Assembly: GCA_903919975.1 (NCBI GenBank)
Contig: CAIXKE010000003.1
Span: 25,220 to 89,219 of the forward strand
Direction: 5' to 3'
Length of the DNA: 64,000 nt
From: Akkermansiaceae bacterium
Lineage (GTDB): Bacteria > Verrucomicrobiota > Verrucomicrobiia > Verrucomicrobiales > Akkermansiaceae
Made by a program: the position numbers and the translations under genes. Positions 8,340 through 17,307 of this stretch are shown piece after piece (the stretch's first letter is position 1; each line of letters starts with the position of its first letter). The notes beneath the pieces are model-generated. The model was given only the letters and a program-made list of their open reading frames with translations, was not told where the DNA came from and ran no database searches.

Positions 8340-8480
8340 TTATTGGATTCCAAGGTTTTTCAAGTGGCTTTCCATTTCTTTCCGCACGGTGGCGAGCTGG
8401 GCATCGAGTTCGTCGATTTCCTGCTGAATGGCGTCTCGCCAACGGTGTTTCAGCGCTTGGGAAACGCGTGGGCGAGACGC
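8340..8480 (-). pseudogene. C-terminal remnant, probably of a type I restriction-modification methyltransferase
   Basis: An open frame, with no start codon of its own, reads QALKHRWRDAIQQEIDELDA and continues through QLATVRKEMESHLKNLGIQ to a TAA at 8340-8342. It is a charged coiled-coil tail like the end of HsdM subunits, which typically finish with an LDA.LA.VR.EM...L..LG pattern. The frame closes on the other side at a stop near 8481, inside repeat B. Nothing of the methyltransferase domain remains. The HsdM identity is recalled from family pattern, not from a search. Confidence 0.5.
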
Positions 8481-8669
8481 TCAATTCTGTCAGGCCAGGG
8501 CTAATAATTAAGATGATTCAACCACAGATGGATAGGATGGACGCAGATGGATAGGATAAAAACGCTGTCTTTATCAGTGTTCTTCATCTGCGTCTATCTG
8601 GGTTCATCTGCGGTTAAAAAATCTTAAACTGACAGGATTTGGCGAGACGCCCACACGCCTTGAGTTACA
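8430..8669. repeat. Direct repeat B of the thrS 3' region (proximal end of the accessory module)
   Basis: Nearly identical to 6362-6621. It contains a perfect 10-bp inverted repeat (GCGTCTCGCC at 8431-8440, GGCGAGACGC at 8471-8480, and GGCGAGACGC again at 8641-8650), and the dispersed palindrome 8520-8615. It runs into the thrS stop codon at 8665-8667. Confidence 0.9.
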
Positions 8670-10539
8670 GGCTGCGGTTGCTGATCTCCTCTTTGATTTC
8701 CGCGATGAATTCGTCCAGCGGCTTTGCGCCGAGGTCGTCTTTATCGCGGTGGCGGATCGAGACGGTGCCTTCGTCCGCTTCGCGTTGGCCGATGACGAGC
8801 ATGTAGGGGACGCGGTCGAGGCGGGCGTTGCGGATTTTCGCGCCGATCTTGTCGCTCGTGCGGTCCACGGTGAGGCGGATGCCGATATCAGCGAGTTTGG
8901 CGGCGGCTGCTTCGGCTTGTTCGAGGGTTTTCTCGGAGATCGGCAAGATGCGGACTTGTTCCGGGGACAGCCAGGTCGGGAACTTGCCTTCGAAATGCTC
9001 GATGAGCAGGCCGGTGAAGCGCTCCATCGAGCCGAAGGGCGCGCGGTGAATCATGACCGGAACATGCGGTTGGTTGTCTGCGCCGACGTAGCTGAGGCCG
9101 AAGCGGACGGGCAGATTGTAGTCCACTTGCACGGTGCCGAGTTGCCAGTCGCGACCGATGACGTCCTTGACGACGAAGTCGATTTTCGGGCCGTAGAAGG
9201 CGGCCTCGCCGATCTCCTCGGTGTATTCCACGCCGAGCGTTTGCACGGCTTCGCGGAGTGCGGCTTCGGCCTTGTCCCAGTTTTCGGGCGAGCCGACGTA
9301 TTTGTCACTCTCCGGATCGCGGAGGGAAAGTCGGACGCGGTAGTCGTTCATTCCCAACGTCTTGAGCACCTTTTTAACGAGATCCAGACAACCGGTGACT
9401 TCTGCTGCGACTTGTTCTGGCGTGCAGAATAGGTGGGCGTCGTCTTGAGTGAAACCGCGGACGCGGGTCATGCCGCCGAGTTCGCCGGATTGTTCCCAAC
9501 GATACACGGTGCCGAACTCGGCGAGGCGCACCGGGAGGTCGCGGTAGGAGTGATGATCGCTCGCGAAGATCTTGATGTGGTGCGGGCAGTTCATCGGTTT
9601 GAGCATGTAGCCCTCGTATTCGCCGCTTTCGAGACCATTGATCAGGGTGGCGCAGGTGGCGTCTTCGTCGGCAAGTTTTTCAAGCGTGTCGCGCTCGGCG
9701 ATGGCCGGGAACTGGCTTTCCTGGTAATAGGGGAAATGGCCGGAAGTGCGGTAGAGATCGAGCTTACCGATGTGCGGGGTGAACACCTGCGAGTAGCCCT
9801 GTTTGTCGAGCTCGGCGGTGATGAAGTCCTGAAGCGCGCGGCGGATGAGTGCGCCTTTCGGTTTCCAGAGGATGAGGCCTTGGCCGACCATTTCATCGAT
9901 GTGGAATAGTCCGAGTTCCTTACCAAGGCGGCGATGGTCGCGTTTTTTAGCTTCTTCGAGGCGGTTCAGGTGTTCTTCCAGCAATTCCTTGCTCTCGAAG
10001 GCGGTGCCGTAGAGGCGCTGGAGTTGGCCTTTCGATTCATCGCCGAGGTAGAATGACGACGAGACCGACATGAGTTTCAGGTTTTTGCACTTCGAGGTGT
10101 AACCGACGTGTGGGCCGGCGCAGAGATCGATGAAGTCGCCATTTTGGAAACACGAGATTTGTTCGCCTTCGGGGATCTTGTCGATGAGGTCGAGTTTGAA
10201 GCGGGATGGATTGCCGGGGCGCTCGGTGAGGCCGCCGAGGCGGCCGGATTCGGCCATGGCTTTCGCTTCATCGCGGGAGATCGCCTTGTATTCAAACTTC
10301 TGGTTTTCCTTGGCGATTTTCTTCATCTCCGCCTCGATTTTTTCGAAGTCATCGGGCGTGATCCGATGCTTCATTTCGAAATCGTAGTAGAAGCCATTCT
10401 CGATGGGCGGGCCGTAGGCGAACTGGGCGTCCGGCCAAATGCGCAGGATGGCGGTGGCCATGACGTGGGCGCTGGAATGGCGGAGCCGCTCCAGGTCGGT
10501 CATTTGCTGGCGTTGGTCGAGAGTCTTGCGTTCGTTCAT
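8665..10539 (-). CDS. thrS: Threonyl-tRNA synthetase lacking the N-terminal TGS domain
   Basis: Charges tRNA-Thr with threonine in the cytoplasm. From ATG 10539 the protein has 624 residues and begins almost directly with the editing (N2) domain, visible as HSSAH (residues 21-25), GPPIENGFYYDFE and the GPHVG segment. The class II core follows, with MLKPMNCPHH (zinc cysteine), the FGTVYRWEQSG motif 2 region, VRGFTQDDAH, and GSMERF near motif 3. The anticodon-binding domain ends with RRxPYMLVIG-type sequence (RVPYMLVIG). The usual 60-residue TGS domain is absent. The frame is open to 10806, but that extension does not read like TGS and crosses the intergenic region. The 3' end is duplicated at 6622-6714. 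Confidence 0.95.
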   Translation of the reverse strand: MNERKTLDQRQQMTDLERLRHSSAHVMATAILRIWPDAQFAYGPPIENGFYYDFEMKHRITPDDFEKIEAEMKKIAKENQKFEYKAISRDEAKAMAESGRLGGLTERPGNPSRFKLDLIDKIPEGEQISCFQNGDFIDLCAGPHVGYTSKCKNLKLMSVSSSFYLGDESKGQLQRLYGTAFESKELLEEHLNRLEEAKKRDHRRLGKELGLFHIDEMVGQGLILWKPKGALIRRALQDFITAELDKQGYSQVFTPHIGKLDLYRTSGHFPYYQESQFPAIAERDTLEKLADEDATCATLINGLESGEYEGYMLKPMNCPHHIKIFASDHHSYRDLPVRLAEFGTVYRWEQSGELGGMTRVRGFTQDDAHLFCTPEQVAAEVTGCLDLVKKVLKTLGMNDYRVRLSLRDPESDKYVGSPENWDKAEAALREAVQTLGVEYTEEIGEAAFYGPKIDFVVKDVIGRDWQLGTVQVDYNLPVRFGLSYVGADNQPHVPVMIHRAPFGSMERFTGLLIEHFEGKFPTWLSPEQVRILPISEKTLEQAEAAAAKLADIGIRLTVDRTSDKIGAKIRNARLDRVPYMLVIGQREADEGTVSIRHRDKDDLGAKPLDEFIAEIKEEISNRSL

Positions 10540-10654
10540 GGCGGGGAGAGGGAAACCCTGAGGGGGGGGGTGTTCAAGGGGCAATTTTGTGAAAAACCCG
10601 TTCTCGACATAGTGGAAAACAGCGCCTAGATTTCGCGTTCTTTCACCAAACCAT

Positions 10655-11545
10655 ATGATCCGTAAACTGATTCCCGGCGCCTTGGCTCTCAGCCTGGCCA
10701 CCGCCACTTCCGCCCAAAAGCCGGCTCCCGATTCTTCGAAGAAGGTAGCCACTACCCCAGCAATCGAAGCTCCTGCCGCGCCCAAACTGGATCCGGCCGT
10801 CATCAAGGCGGACTCCTCCTATGCGCTCGGTTATCGCACCGGTGGCACATTCGCCCAGCAATTCGGCCGTTTCGGTGTCGGCGCTGCCGACCTCGACGAA
10901 GCTACTTTCATCAAGGGTTTCATGGCCGCCGTGAAGGGCGATAAGCCGGAACTCTCGGAAGAAAAGCTTCAGGCAGCGATGCAGGCTCTTGGCGACATGC
11001 TCCAAGGACGTGAAAAGGCAACTGCCGCCTCCAACCTTGAAGCCGGCAAGAAATTCCTCGATGAAAATGGCAAGCGCGCAGGCGTGACCACCACCAAGAG
11101 CGGTCTTCAATACGAAATCCTCGCCAAAGGCGGTGAGGAAAAATACGTGGCCCCCAAGGAAGGTGCCGAGGACAACAAGCAGTTTCTCGTCAACTACAAA
11201 GGCACGCTGATCAGCGGCAAAGAGTTTGACGCATCACCAGCGGGTGAGCCGGTTCCAATGACCTTGCAAGTCGTGCCGGGCTTCAAGGAAGCGCTCACCA
11301 CCATGCCGGTCGGTGCCAAGTGGAAGCTCTTTTTGCCAGCATCCCTCGCTTACGGTGAAGAGCGCCGCAGCGCGGATATCGGACCAAACAGCGTGTTGGT
11401 GTTCGAATTGGAGCTGATCAAGATTGAAGACGCACCCGCACCGCAAGGCGGCATGCCGTTCCCAATGCCAGGCGGCCCAGGCGGTCCAGGCGGTCCAGGC
11501 GGTCCAGGCGGTCCAGGCGGCCCAAGCGGCCCAAGCGGCGAATAA
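10655..11545 (+). CDS. Exported FKBP-type peptidyl-prolyl isomerase with glycine/proline tail
   Basis: A 296-residue periplasmic or outer-membrane-associated prolyl isomerase and chaperone of the FkpA/Mip type. Residues 1-21 form a signal peptide. Residues about 50-135 are the helical dimerisation domain (YALGYRTGGTFAQQF). Residues about 145-257 are the FKBP domain (FLVNYKGTLISGKEFDAS, VPGFKEAL, PASLAYGE, LVFELELIKI). The tail is a low-complexity run of GGP repeats from about residue 270, encoded by a 9-bp tandem repeat of GGCGGTCCA type (about 11470-11530). A clear terminator follows. Confidence 0.92.
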   Translation: MIRKLIPGALALSLATATSAQKPAPDSSKKVATTPAIEAPAAPKLDPAVIKADSSYALGYRTGGTFAQQFGRFGVGAADLDEATFIKGFMAAVKGDKPELSEEKLQAAMQALGDMLQGREKATAASNLEAGKKFLDENGKRAGVTTTKSGLQYEILAKGGEEKYVAPKEGAEDNKQFLVNYKGTLISGKEFDASPAGEPVPMTLQVVPGFKEALTTMPVGAKWKLFLPASLAYGEERRSADIGPNSVLVFELELIKIEDAPAPQGGMPFPMPGGPGGPGGPGGPGGPGGPSGPSGE

Positions 11546-11566
11546 GCCTTCTGTCGATAATTCACG

Positions 11567-11605
11567 AAAGGTCACTGGAGATTTTCTCCGGTGGCCTTTT
11601 TTTAT
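11567..11605 (+). terminator. Rho-independent terminator of the FKBP gene
   Basis: The arms AAAGGTCACTGGAGA and TCTCCGGTGGCCTTT pair throughout (two G-U pairs) across a 3-nt loop. The descending arm runs into a TTTTTTT tract, 20 bp after the stop codon. Confidence 0.9.
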
Positions 11606-11981
11606 TTCTTCGCAAACGCAAGGTTGGTGAGGTCCTCGTTTTCGACGACATGCGTAGGATTCGATGGCAAAATTGATCACTCTGAATGGAGTCGCTTTAC
11701 TACGTTAGTGCTTTGCCCTTTGCCCTCGGATCTTCACGCAAACGAGCTTCCCGCTTGAAAGACGGGTTGCGATGGGGACCGTATCGGCGCGACATGAATT
11801 GGCGGTTTATCATTGGTTGGGTCTCACTCGCTGTGGCCCGCGATTGCTCGCCACGCGAAATTTTCTCCAAGCACCTCGATGAGGCGAAATCCCTCTGGCG
11901 CATGCCCGGCGATCAACGATATACTGTCTCGATGAGTTGCGCAAAGCCCTCGGGTCGAAACCCCGTTAGACGAGCCTGGCG
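11606..11981. other. Stretch without a recognisable gene
   Basis: Short open frames exist on both strands (for example a plus-strand 99-codon frame from 11686), but none resembles a known family. It may hold a further decayed part of the FMN-binding/ApbE pseudogene that follows. Confidence 0.5.
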
Positions 11982-12978
11982 GTGAGCCGCTGTCGGCGGC
12001 TTCCGTCTTGCGCTGCTTGTGGCGGCCTTCCTCGCGCTCGCGCCGCACGGGGCCGATGTTCCGGGGGGGCGACCGTGCCACTTAGCTTGAGGGCGCACGT
12101 AAGGAAATGCCGGAGGCGGTGAAACTCGACGAGGAGCGCGATGGCTTTCATGAGTTGTTGGATGCTGGCGGCAACCCGTGTGGCTGGGTCACCGGCACTT
12201 TTTCCCAAGCTTCTAACATCCATGGCTACAATGGGCCGTCGGAACTTTTGGTCGTGCTTGATACGGCAGGAAAAGTCCGTGCCGTGCGGTTGATCGAAAG
12301 CGCGGACACCGCCGGCCACGTGGATAAAATCCTCGCGGATGGCGAATTCTGGGCGCAATGGACCGGTCGCGAGGAGGCGGAACTCAGCGATCCGGGCAGG
12401 CCGCGCATCGTCAGCGGGGCCACGCTCACCAGCGAGGCGATGGCCTGCGGCGTCGCGGCGCGCTGCGGTGCCACCGGCATGGACGAGTGGTTCAATCGCA
12501 AGATCGAGCCGGCGACGGTCGCGCGTTGGTTTCCGCAAACGTGCATGCTGCCGGATTCGGCCCGCCCGGGACGGGTATCGATCTATCAGGAATCGGCAAG
12601 GGCTTCGCCGTGGATAGGGTGGGTGAGAGGCTTCGTCAGATCGGCGTGCGCGATTATGTCTTTGGACTTGGCGGCGAGGTGATCGCGGGAGATGGCGACT
12701 GGCCTGTGGAAATCGAACGCCCGAATTCCTGCACCCGCGAAATTTCCCGCACTTTAACGCTGCGCAACCGGGCTCTTGCCACCAGCGGCAACTACCACCA
12801 ACCGGGTCACATCATCGATCCGCATACCGGCAAGCCGGTGAAGCGCCCGGCCTCATGGGTCTCCGTCATCGCCAACGACTGCGCGACGGCCGATGCCTGG
12901 GCCACGACGCTCTTTGTCCTAGGTCCCGAGTTCCGCGGGATTCCCGCAGGCATTGAGGTCACATGGCAGTCCAAGTGA
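11982..12978 (+). pseudogene. Decayed FMN-binding / ApbE (FAD:protein FMN transferase) gene
   Basis: The parts lie in three frames. A signal-peptide-like stretch (FRLALLVAAFLALAPHGADV, 12000-12060) precedes a run of seven G residues at 12062-12068. A frame from about 12104 to 12545 gives an FMN_bind domain with the flavin-attachment motif VSGATLTSEAM. The frame then shifts, and from about 12550 the C-terminal half of an ApbE domain appears (GIGKGFAVDR, GGEVIAGDG, TSGNYH, HIIDPHTGKP, CATADAWATTLFVLG). The N-terminal half of ApbE is missing at the join. An FMN-binding/ApbE fusion was probably involved in flavinylation for extracytoplasmic electron transfer. Several frameshifts and one deletion argue for loss of function. 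Confidence 0.8.
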
Positions 12979-13022
12979 TTCGCTCATGGTTGTGCACGGA
13001 GAGTTCCCTTAAAAATTCTGGA

Positions 13023-14180
13023 TTATTGTTTCGTGGGGATCGAATCGTAGATTTGTTCGAGTGAGAGGATGGTGTAGGCGGTGACGAGGACTGGGTTGGA
13101 TTCCATCCAGCGGCCGTTGTCATTGATCCATGAGCCGTTCTCGCGTTGTTTTGAGAGGAGTTTGGTGGCGAGTTCGCTGCGCCAGTCGGCCTCTTTGCCA
13201 TTTTCGAGTTTGAGCAGGTTGACATTGGCGGAGGAGAGCGCCTTGGCCATGGCTTGATAGTAATAATACATGCCCTCGTCACCCAGACCTGGATTTTCGT
13301 CGAGGGTGTAGTTTTTAGTGAGCCATCCCTTGACGGCGATGACGCGTGGGTCATCGGCGCTGACTTTGGCGTAGATCAGTGAGAGCAGGCCGGCGTAGGA
13401 CATGGAGCCATAGGAGCGCAACGCGGTGCGGCCTTCGGGAGTTTTTTCTTCTCCGGCTTTAGATTGGCCCGGGGTGTAAATGAAACCGCCTTTGTTTTTT
13501 GCGTCGTTAGATGCCCAGGTTTGGTCGTTGGTTTCCTCAAGATTCTGGCAACGGGAGAGGAAGGTGACGGCGGCGTCCCAATCGAGGTCGGGTTGCTCGC
13601 CGTGGTTGCCGTCTTCGATGACTTTCTTGGAAAGTGCGAGGGCTTCGATGGCGAGATAGGTGTTGGAGAGGTCGGTGTGGTCGTCTTTTGATCCGTAGCC
13701 GATGCCGCCGTCGTTGGTGTTATCGGTTTCCTTTTTTTGGCCGATATCCCATTGGCGGCTGATGAGGTGCTTGCGTGCCTTGACGACGGCGGGTTCAAAG
13801 TCCTTGCGGTTGGCGGCCATGAGGGCGGTGACCGAGGTGGCGGTGTTGTAGACCGACAAACCGCGGTTGTAGATGCCGCCATCCTCTTTTTGCTGCGCGA
13901 GGAGCCATGTGTAGCCCTTTTCGATCGAATCGGGGAACTTGGCGGAGCGGTCGAGATTGGGGTCGCGGACAGCGGCATTGAGGGCGAGCGCGGTGAAGGC
14001 GGGCAATTCGGGATCATCCCAATTGCCATCGGGTTTTTGTTGGGTTTTGAGCCAGTTGTTGCCGCGAGCGATCGATTGGCGGATTTCCTGGCGGATGGAC
14101 TCGTAGCGCGGGTTGGGATCCGCAGTGGCGGTGGTGATGCTTGCGCCGAGGAGAAGAATGAGGGTCTGCTGCGGTTTCAT
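13023..14180 (-). CDS. Secreted protein with prenyltransferase/squalene-oxidase repeats
   Basis: A 385-residue exported protein with an alpha/alpha-barrel built from repeats such as GNNWLKTQQKPDGNWDD, GYTWLLAQQKEDGGIYN, VTFLSRCQNLEE and KLLSKQRENGSWIND. Such folds bind or process ligands in prenyltransferases and terpene cyclases. In Verrucomicrobiota and Planctomycetes many secreted members have no known activity, and no DxDD or zinc site is obvious here. ATG 14180 gives a signal peptide (MKPQQTLILLLGASITTATA). A shorter relative occurs at 46000-47091. A single gene, followed on the minus strand by the decayed ApbE region. Confidence 0.85.
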   Translation of the reverse strand: MKPQQTLILLLGASITTATADPNPRYESIRQEIRQSIARGNNWLKTQQKPDGNWDDPELPAFTALALNAAVRDPNLDRSAKFPDSIEKGYTWLLAQQKEDGGIYNRGLSVYNTATSVTALMAANRKDFEPAVVKARKHLISRQWDIGQKKETDNTNDGGIGYGSKDDHTDLSNTYLAIEALALSKKVIEDGNHGEQPDLDWDAAVTFLSRCQNLEETNDQTWASNDAKNKGGFIYTPGQSKAGEEKTPEGRTALRSYGSMSYAGLLSLIYAKVSADDPRVIAVKGWLTKNYTLDENPGLGDEGMYYYYQAMAKALSSANVNLLKLENGKEADWRSELATKLLSKQRENGSWINDNGRWMESNPVLVTAYTILSLEQIYDSIPTKQ

Positions 14181-14327
14181 GATTTCGGTGCTGCTGGGAG
14201 TTCGAATAAGAAAAATGTTAGGAGAAACGTTGAAACGATAGGAGCTTTTTGGTTCGGCGGCTAGTCGGGAAAATGGGCAATGTTTGATCAATGGATCAGG
14301 AATATGAGCAAAGTGTGATCGGTTGCT

Positions 14328-15263
14328 TTAGTTTGCGGGGCTGGGAGAGTTGAGCTTGCGGCCAAGTTGCTGCCAGGATCGGCGGCTGATATGGGAATTG
14401 AGAGCGGGCAAAGGCGATGCTCCACTGGCGATGGCTCGGGGAGGGGGAAGTGTGGTTTCCTTCGTGATGTATCCGCTGAGGATTTGAAACACGGTTTTCC
14501 GAGTGTCATCGAGCAGGGTTTTTGAGGAATTGTATTTGAACGAAATGACTTCGGTGGAGCTTGGTTTTTTTGCGGAGCCGGTGAGCCAGAGAGAGACCGG
14601 GGGAGGGGTGGAGGAGGTGGACTTACTGCTTTTCGTGGTGATGGAAGTGGTGACCTTGAGGATTCCTGCGGAAGCACGTTCGAGATCGCGTGCGGTTTCT
14701 TCGAGGATTGGCGTGAGGGTCTTGGCGGTTTTTGAGGTGGTGCTGGCGTGCAGAGTGACGGGGATTGATTGGGTGGGATCGGTGTTCCAATTCGGAAGGG
14801 TGGCTCGTAGGCGCTGGATTGCGGCGATGGCAGCTTTGAACTGGGAGTCGTCCGGTTTGGTGCTGTCGATGACTCGCTCCCATGCGATCAGGGCGCGTTG
14901 GGATTGCTCTTTGGATTCGAGCAGGACGGCGAGATCGATCAAGAATGCGGAGCCTTCGGAGGCGAGTCTGAGGTATTCGTCGAGAACTGGTGGACGGTTG
15001 AGGTCACCGTGAACCATGATGGGTTTCGGGATTTCCGGTTGGGGCGGTGGAAGAGGGGCGGTTTCCTCGGGCCGTTGTGGGGCGGAAACCGCATCGGCGG
15101 GATGATCCAGTTGCGGCAGGGATAATTGCACGTGGCTTCGGATTTTGACCAATTCGGACTCGGTGGGGGGCGTGATAAAATCGGCATGGCGTGTGCCAAA
15201 CCACCAGAGGCCGCTGGCCCAGAAGAGGCAAAGCACGATGACGATAGGAAGTGGGATGTGCAC
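14328..15263 (-). CDS. Hypothetical membrane-anchored protein
   Basis: About 311 residues from GTG 15263. One N-terminal membrane segment (PLPIVIVLCLFWASGLWWFG) is followed by a proline-rich linker (PEETAPLPPPQPEIP), then a soluble domain with tetratricopeptide-like helical character (EYLRLASEGSAFLIDLAVLL, AWERVIDSTKPDDSQFKAAI), and a serine/threonine-rich C-terminal part. The frame is open further, to 15332, but that would run through the rplS terminator, so a start after it is preferred. Function unknown; the periplasmic orientation is inferred. Confidence 0.65.
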   Translation of the reverse strand: MHIPLPIVIVLCLFWASGLWWFGTRHADFITPPTESELVKIRSHVQLSLPQLDHPADAVSAPQRPEETAPLPPPQPEIPKPIMVHGDLNRPPVLDEYLRLASEGSAFLIDLAVLLESKEQSQRALIAWERVIDSTKPDDSQFKAAIAAIQRLRATLPNWNTDPTQSIPVTLHASTTSKTAKTLTPILEETARDLERASAGILKVTTSITTKSSKSTSSTPPPVSLWLTGSAKKPSSTEVISFKYNSSKTLLDDTRKTVFQILSGYITKETTLPPPRAIASGASPLPALNSHISRRSWQQLGRKLNSPSPAN

Positions 15264-15327
15264 GCAGTGAAAATGGAGTGGTGTGCGATTTTCGCAAAGA
15301 GGAAATCGCGTTTTGCTCCAAACAAAA

Positions 15328-15358
15328 AACACCCCGTCCGGATGCCGGACGGGGTGTT
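15328..15358 (-). terminator. Rho-independent terminator of rplS
   Basis: AACACCCCGTCCGG and its complement form a 14-bp stem with a 3-nt loop. On the minus strand it is followed by TTTTTTGTTT, 23 bp after the rplS stop codon. Confidence 0.93.
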
Positions 15359-15381
15359 TTGAAAATCAGGATGGAGTTGGA

Positions 15382-15726
15382 TTACTTGGCGCTCTTGACG
15401 AGCAACGCACGCTTACCAACGCGGCCGCGGAGGTAATGAAGTTTGGCACGACGGACTTTGCCGCGGTTGACGACTTCGATTTTGGCAATGCGGGGTGTGT
15501 GAACTGGGAAGACGCGCTCGACGCCCTCGCCGTAGGAGATTTTCCGGACGGTGAGTGAAGCGTTCACACTGGAACCGCTGCGGGCGATCACCAAGCCTTC
15601 AAAAATCTGGATACGCTCTTTGCCGCCTTCCACCACGCGGCAATGGACTTTCACGGTATCACCGACATTGAAAGGGGTGACGTCTTGTTTCAACTGCTCT
15701 TGCTCGATCTTATCAATGATGTTCAT
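15382..15726 (-). CDS. rplS: 50S ribosomal protein L19
   Basis: A structural protein of the large ribosomal subunit at the 30S interface. It has 114 residues, the usual length. Conserved segments are visible: [57 protein letters not shown], and [18 protein letters not shown]. The start at ATG 15726 is supported by a GGAG sequence just upstream on the minus strand and by family length. It stands alone, without rpsP, rimM or trmD nearby. Confidence 0.97.
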   Translation of the reverse strand: MNIIDKIEQEQLKQDVTPFNVGDTVKVHCRVVEGGKERIQIFEGLVIARSGSSVNASLTVRKISYGEGVERVFPVHTPRIAKIEVVNRGKVRRAKLHYLRGRVGKRALLVKSAK

Positions 15727-15842
15727 GGGATTCTCCAGGGAAAGGGGATACGCGTGGGCCTGCGCAGGACGGTATGTTCCGCGCGGGGGCGGGATAGCTA
15801 GCGGATCGATTTCGCAATTGCAACCGCGAAATCGCTCAAATT

Positions 15843-16301
15843 TCACGGTTTTCCGTAAACCTCCGCCGGGTCGAACGATTTTCCCGGTCCGATCCATTCG
15901 AGTTTGGCGGTGGCATCATGGCTGGAGGCCACGACTTTGCGGTAAAAACACGAGTTACGGCCGGTGTGACAGGCGCCGGCTCCGACTTGTTCGACCATGA
16001 GAATGAGTGCGTCTTGGTCGCAGTCGGTCCGGATTTCCACAATCCGCTGGGTGTGGCCTGAGGTGGCGCCTTTGTGCCAGAATTCTTGGCGCGAGCGGGA
16101 CCAGTAAACGGCTTCGCCGATGGCGACCGTCCGGCGAAGAGACTCGGCATTCATATAGGCGAGCATCAGAGGCTCGCGGGTGACGGCGTCCATTGCCAGC
16201 GCCGGAATCAATCCGTCGGCATCGAATTTCGGGGCGAATGCGAGGCCTTCCTCGACCTCCGCCTTAGCACCCCGCGGGGCAAATACGTTGTTGCAATCCA
16301 T
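15843..16301 (-). CDS. hisI: Phosphoribosyl-AMP cyclohydrolase
   Basis: Opens the adenine ring of phosphoribosyl-AMP in the third step of histidine synthesis, a cytoplasmic zinc enzyme. It has 152 residues and corresponds to HisI alone, without the HisE pyrophosphatase domain. The signature segments are present: [39 protein letters not shown] (metal-binding aspartates), and the zinc cysteines in [13 protein letters not shown]. No other his gene lies in the window. Confidence 0.96.
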   Translation of the reverse strand: MDCNNVFAPRGAKAEVEEGLAFAPKFDADGLIPALAMDAVTREPLMLAYMNAESLRRTVAIGEAVYWSRSRQEFWHKGATSGHTQRIVEIRTDCDQDALILMVEQVGAGACHTGRNSCFYRKVVASSHDATAKLEWIGPGKSFDPAEVYGKP

Positions 16302-16411
16302 GGCGTTACGGTGAGACGCCGGTCGCCCGCTGTCCAGTCCTCAATCCCGGCACGAGCTCGCAAAATCCGGGCGAATCTTGCGTGTTGAACCTCCCTAGAA
16401 AGAGAAATGAT

Positions 16412-16540
16412 CCGCAGATGGACGCAGATTCACGGAGATAATCAAAGAATTGATTCGATTTTGGCACTCACCCTGTGAGTTAACGTGCAACTTTTCGTAA
16501 ACCTTTTAACATCAATGTTTATCTGAGTTTATCTGCGGTT
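16412..16540. repeat. Dispersed long imperfect palindrome, CAGAT family
   Basis: The arms CCGCAGATGGACGCAGATTC... and ...GTTTATCTGAGTTTATCTGCGG face each other across about 85 bp, between hisI and the gene at 16558. It uses the same vocabulary as 6453-6567, 8520-8615, 33348-33475 and 36668-36765. Confidence 0.8.
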
Positions 16541-16557
16541 AATTTTCCTTTTTCGGA

Positions 16558-17307
16558 TCAGTTCTTGGCTTCGGGGGACTTCGGTTTTCCCGGCCAGATT
16601 TTTTCGAAATCATTGGGTGCTTGTTCGGCCTGTCGGATGAGGCCATCGGCGGTGAGTGCGAGCCACGGGTTGATCTCGCCGCCGAGGCATTCGATGGCTT
16701 GGACGGTCCAGACATTGCAGACCCGCGGGATGAAATACGAGTGTCGGCCTTCCAGTTGCACGCCTTTGCCCCAGCTTGCAGGGCGCACGACTTTCGGGCG
16801 GCCGTCCGGGCCGTTGATCGAGCATTCGTTGAGGAAATGGGCGAGTTGCGGGCCGTGTTCACGGGCGACGAGTTTGCGCCAGATTCGTTGGTGCGGGCAG
16901 ACCTCAGTCACGCTCCAGTTGATGGCGATCAACTCCATCACCGAGCGGGTGGGGGTGAAGATGACTTCGCACAATTTCAAAGTGGATTCTAAACCTTGTT
17001 CCGAGTAGGCATCCGTATTGCCCCAGCTCATCGCGACGTATGGTGGATTGCCGAAATCGGTTGGCGGCACGAAACCGGAATCCAACAGCCAATCGTAGGG
17101 AAACACCAACCCGGTGTGGAACTCATCGGAGATCAGCCAAACGAGCACGTGAGGCGACTCAGATGGTTTCTTTGGCGGGGCGGTGAATTTCACCGGGACG
17201 TGATGCGTGGCGGGTGGATCCACCGGCAATCGAATCCCGCAACTCGTTAGCAGTGCCATGACGGGCACCCATCCAACAAGGATTCGCAGCTTCAGGAACC
17301 AGCGCAT
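16558..17307 (-). CDS. DUF2459 / TIGR02117-type lipoprotein
   Basis: A 249-residue predicted lipoprotein of unknown function. The N-terminus has a lipobox (LLTSC). The family features are the early ISDEFHTGLVFP segment with its histidine, the VAMSWGNTDAYS segment, and CNVWTVQAIECLGGE near the C-terminus, which together resemble a papain-like or amidase-type active centre. No activity has been assigned with certainty. ATG 17307 overlaps the stop codon of ppnP in a TGATG, implying coupling; a TTG 7 codons upstream is an alternative. Last gene of a four-gene operon starting at 19028. Confidence 0.8.
   Translation of the reverse strand: MRWFLKLRILVGWVPVMALLTSCGIRLPVDPPATHHVPVKFTAPPKKPSESPHVLVWLISDEFHTGLVFPYDWLLDSGFVPPTDFGNPPYVAMSWGNTDAYSEQGLESTLKLCEVIFTPTRSVMELIAINWSVTEVCPHQRIWRKLVAREHGPQLAHFLNECSINGPDGRPKVVRPASWGKGVQLEGRHSYFIPRVCNVWTVQAIECLGGEINPWLALTADGLIRQAEQAPNDFEKIWPGKPKSPEAKN

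Noticed and set aside
10540..10806. N-terminal extension of thrS by 89 codons
   Set aside because: It does not resemble a TGS domain, crosses the divergent promoter region with the FKBP gene, and starts within the FKBP coding region.
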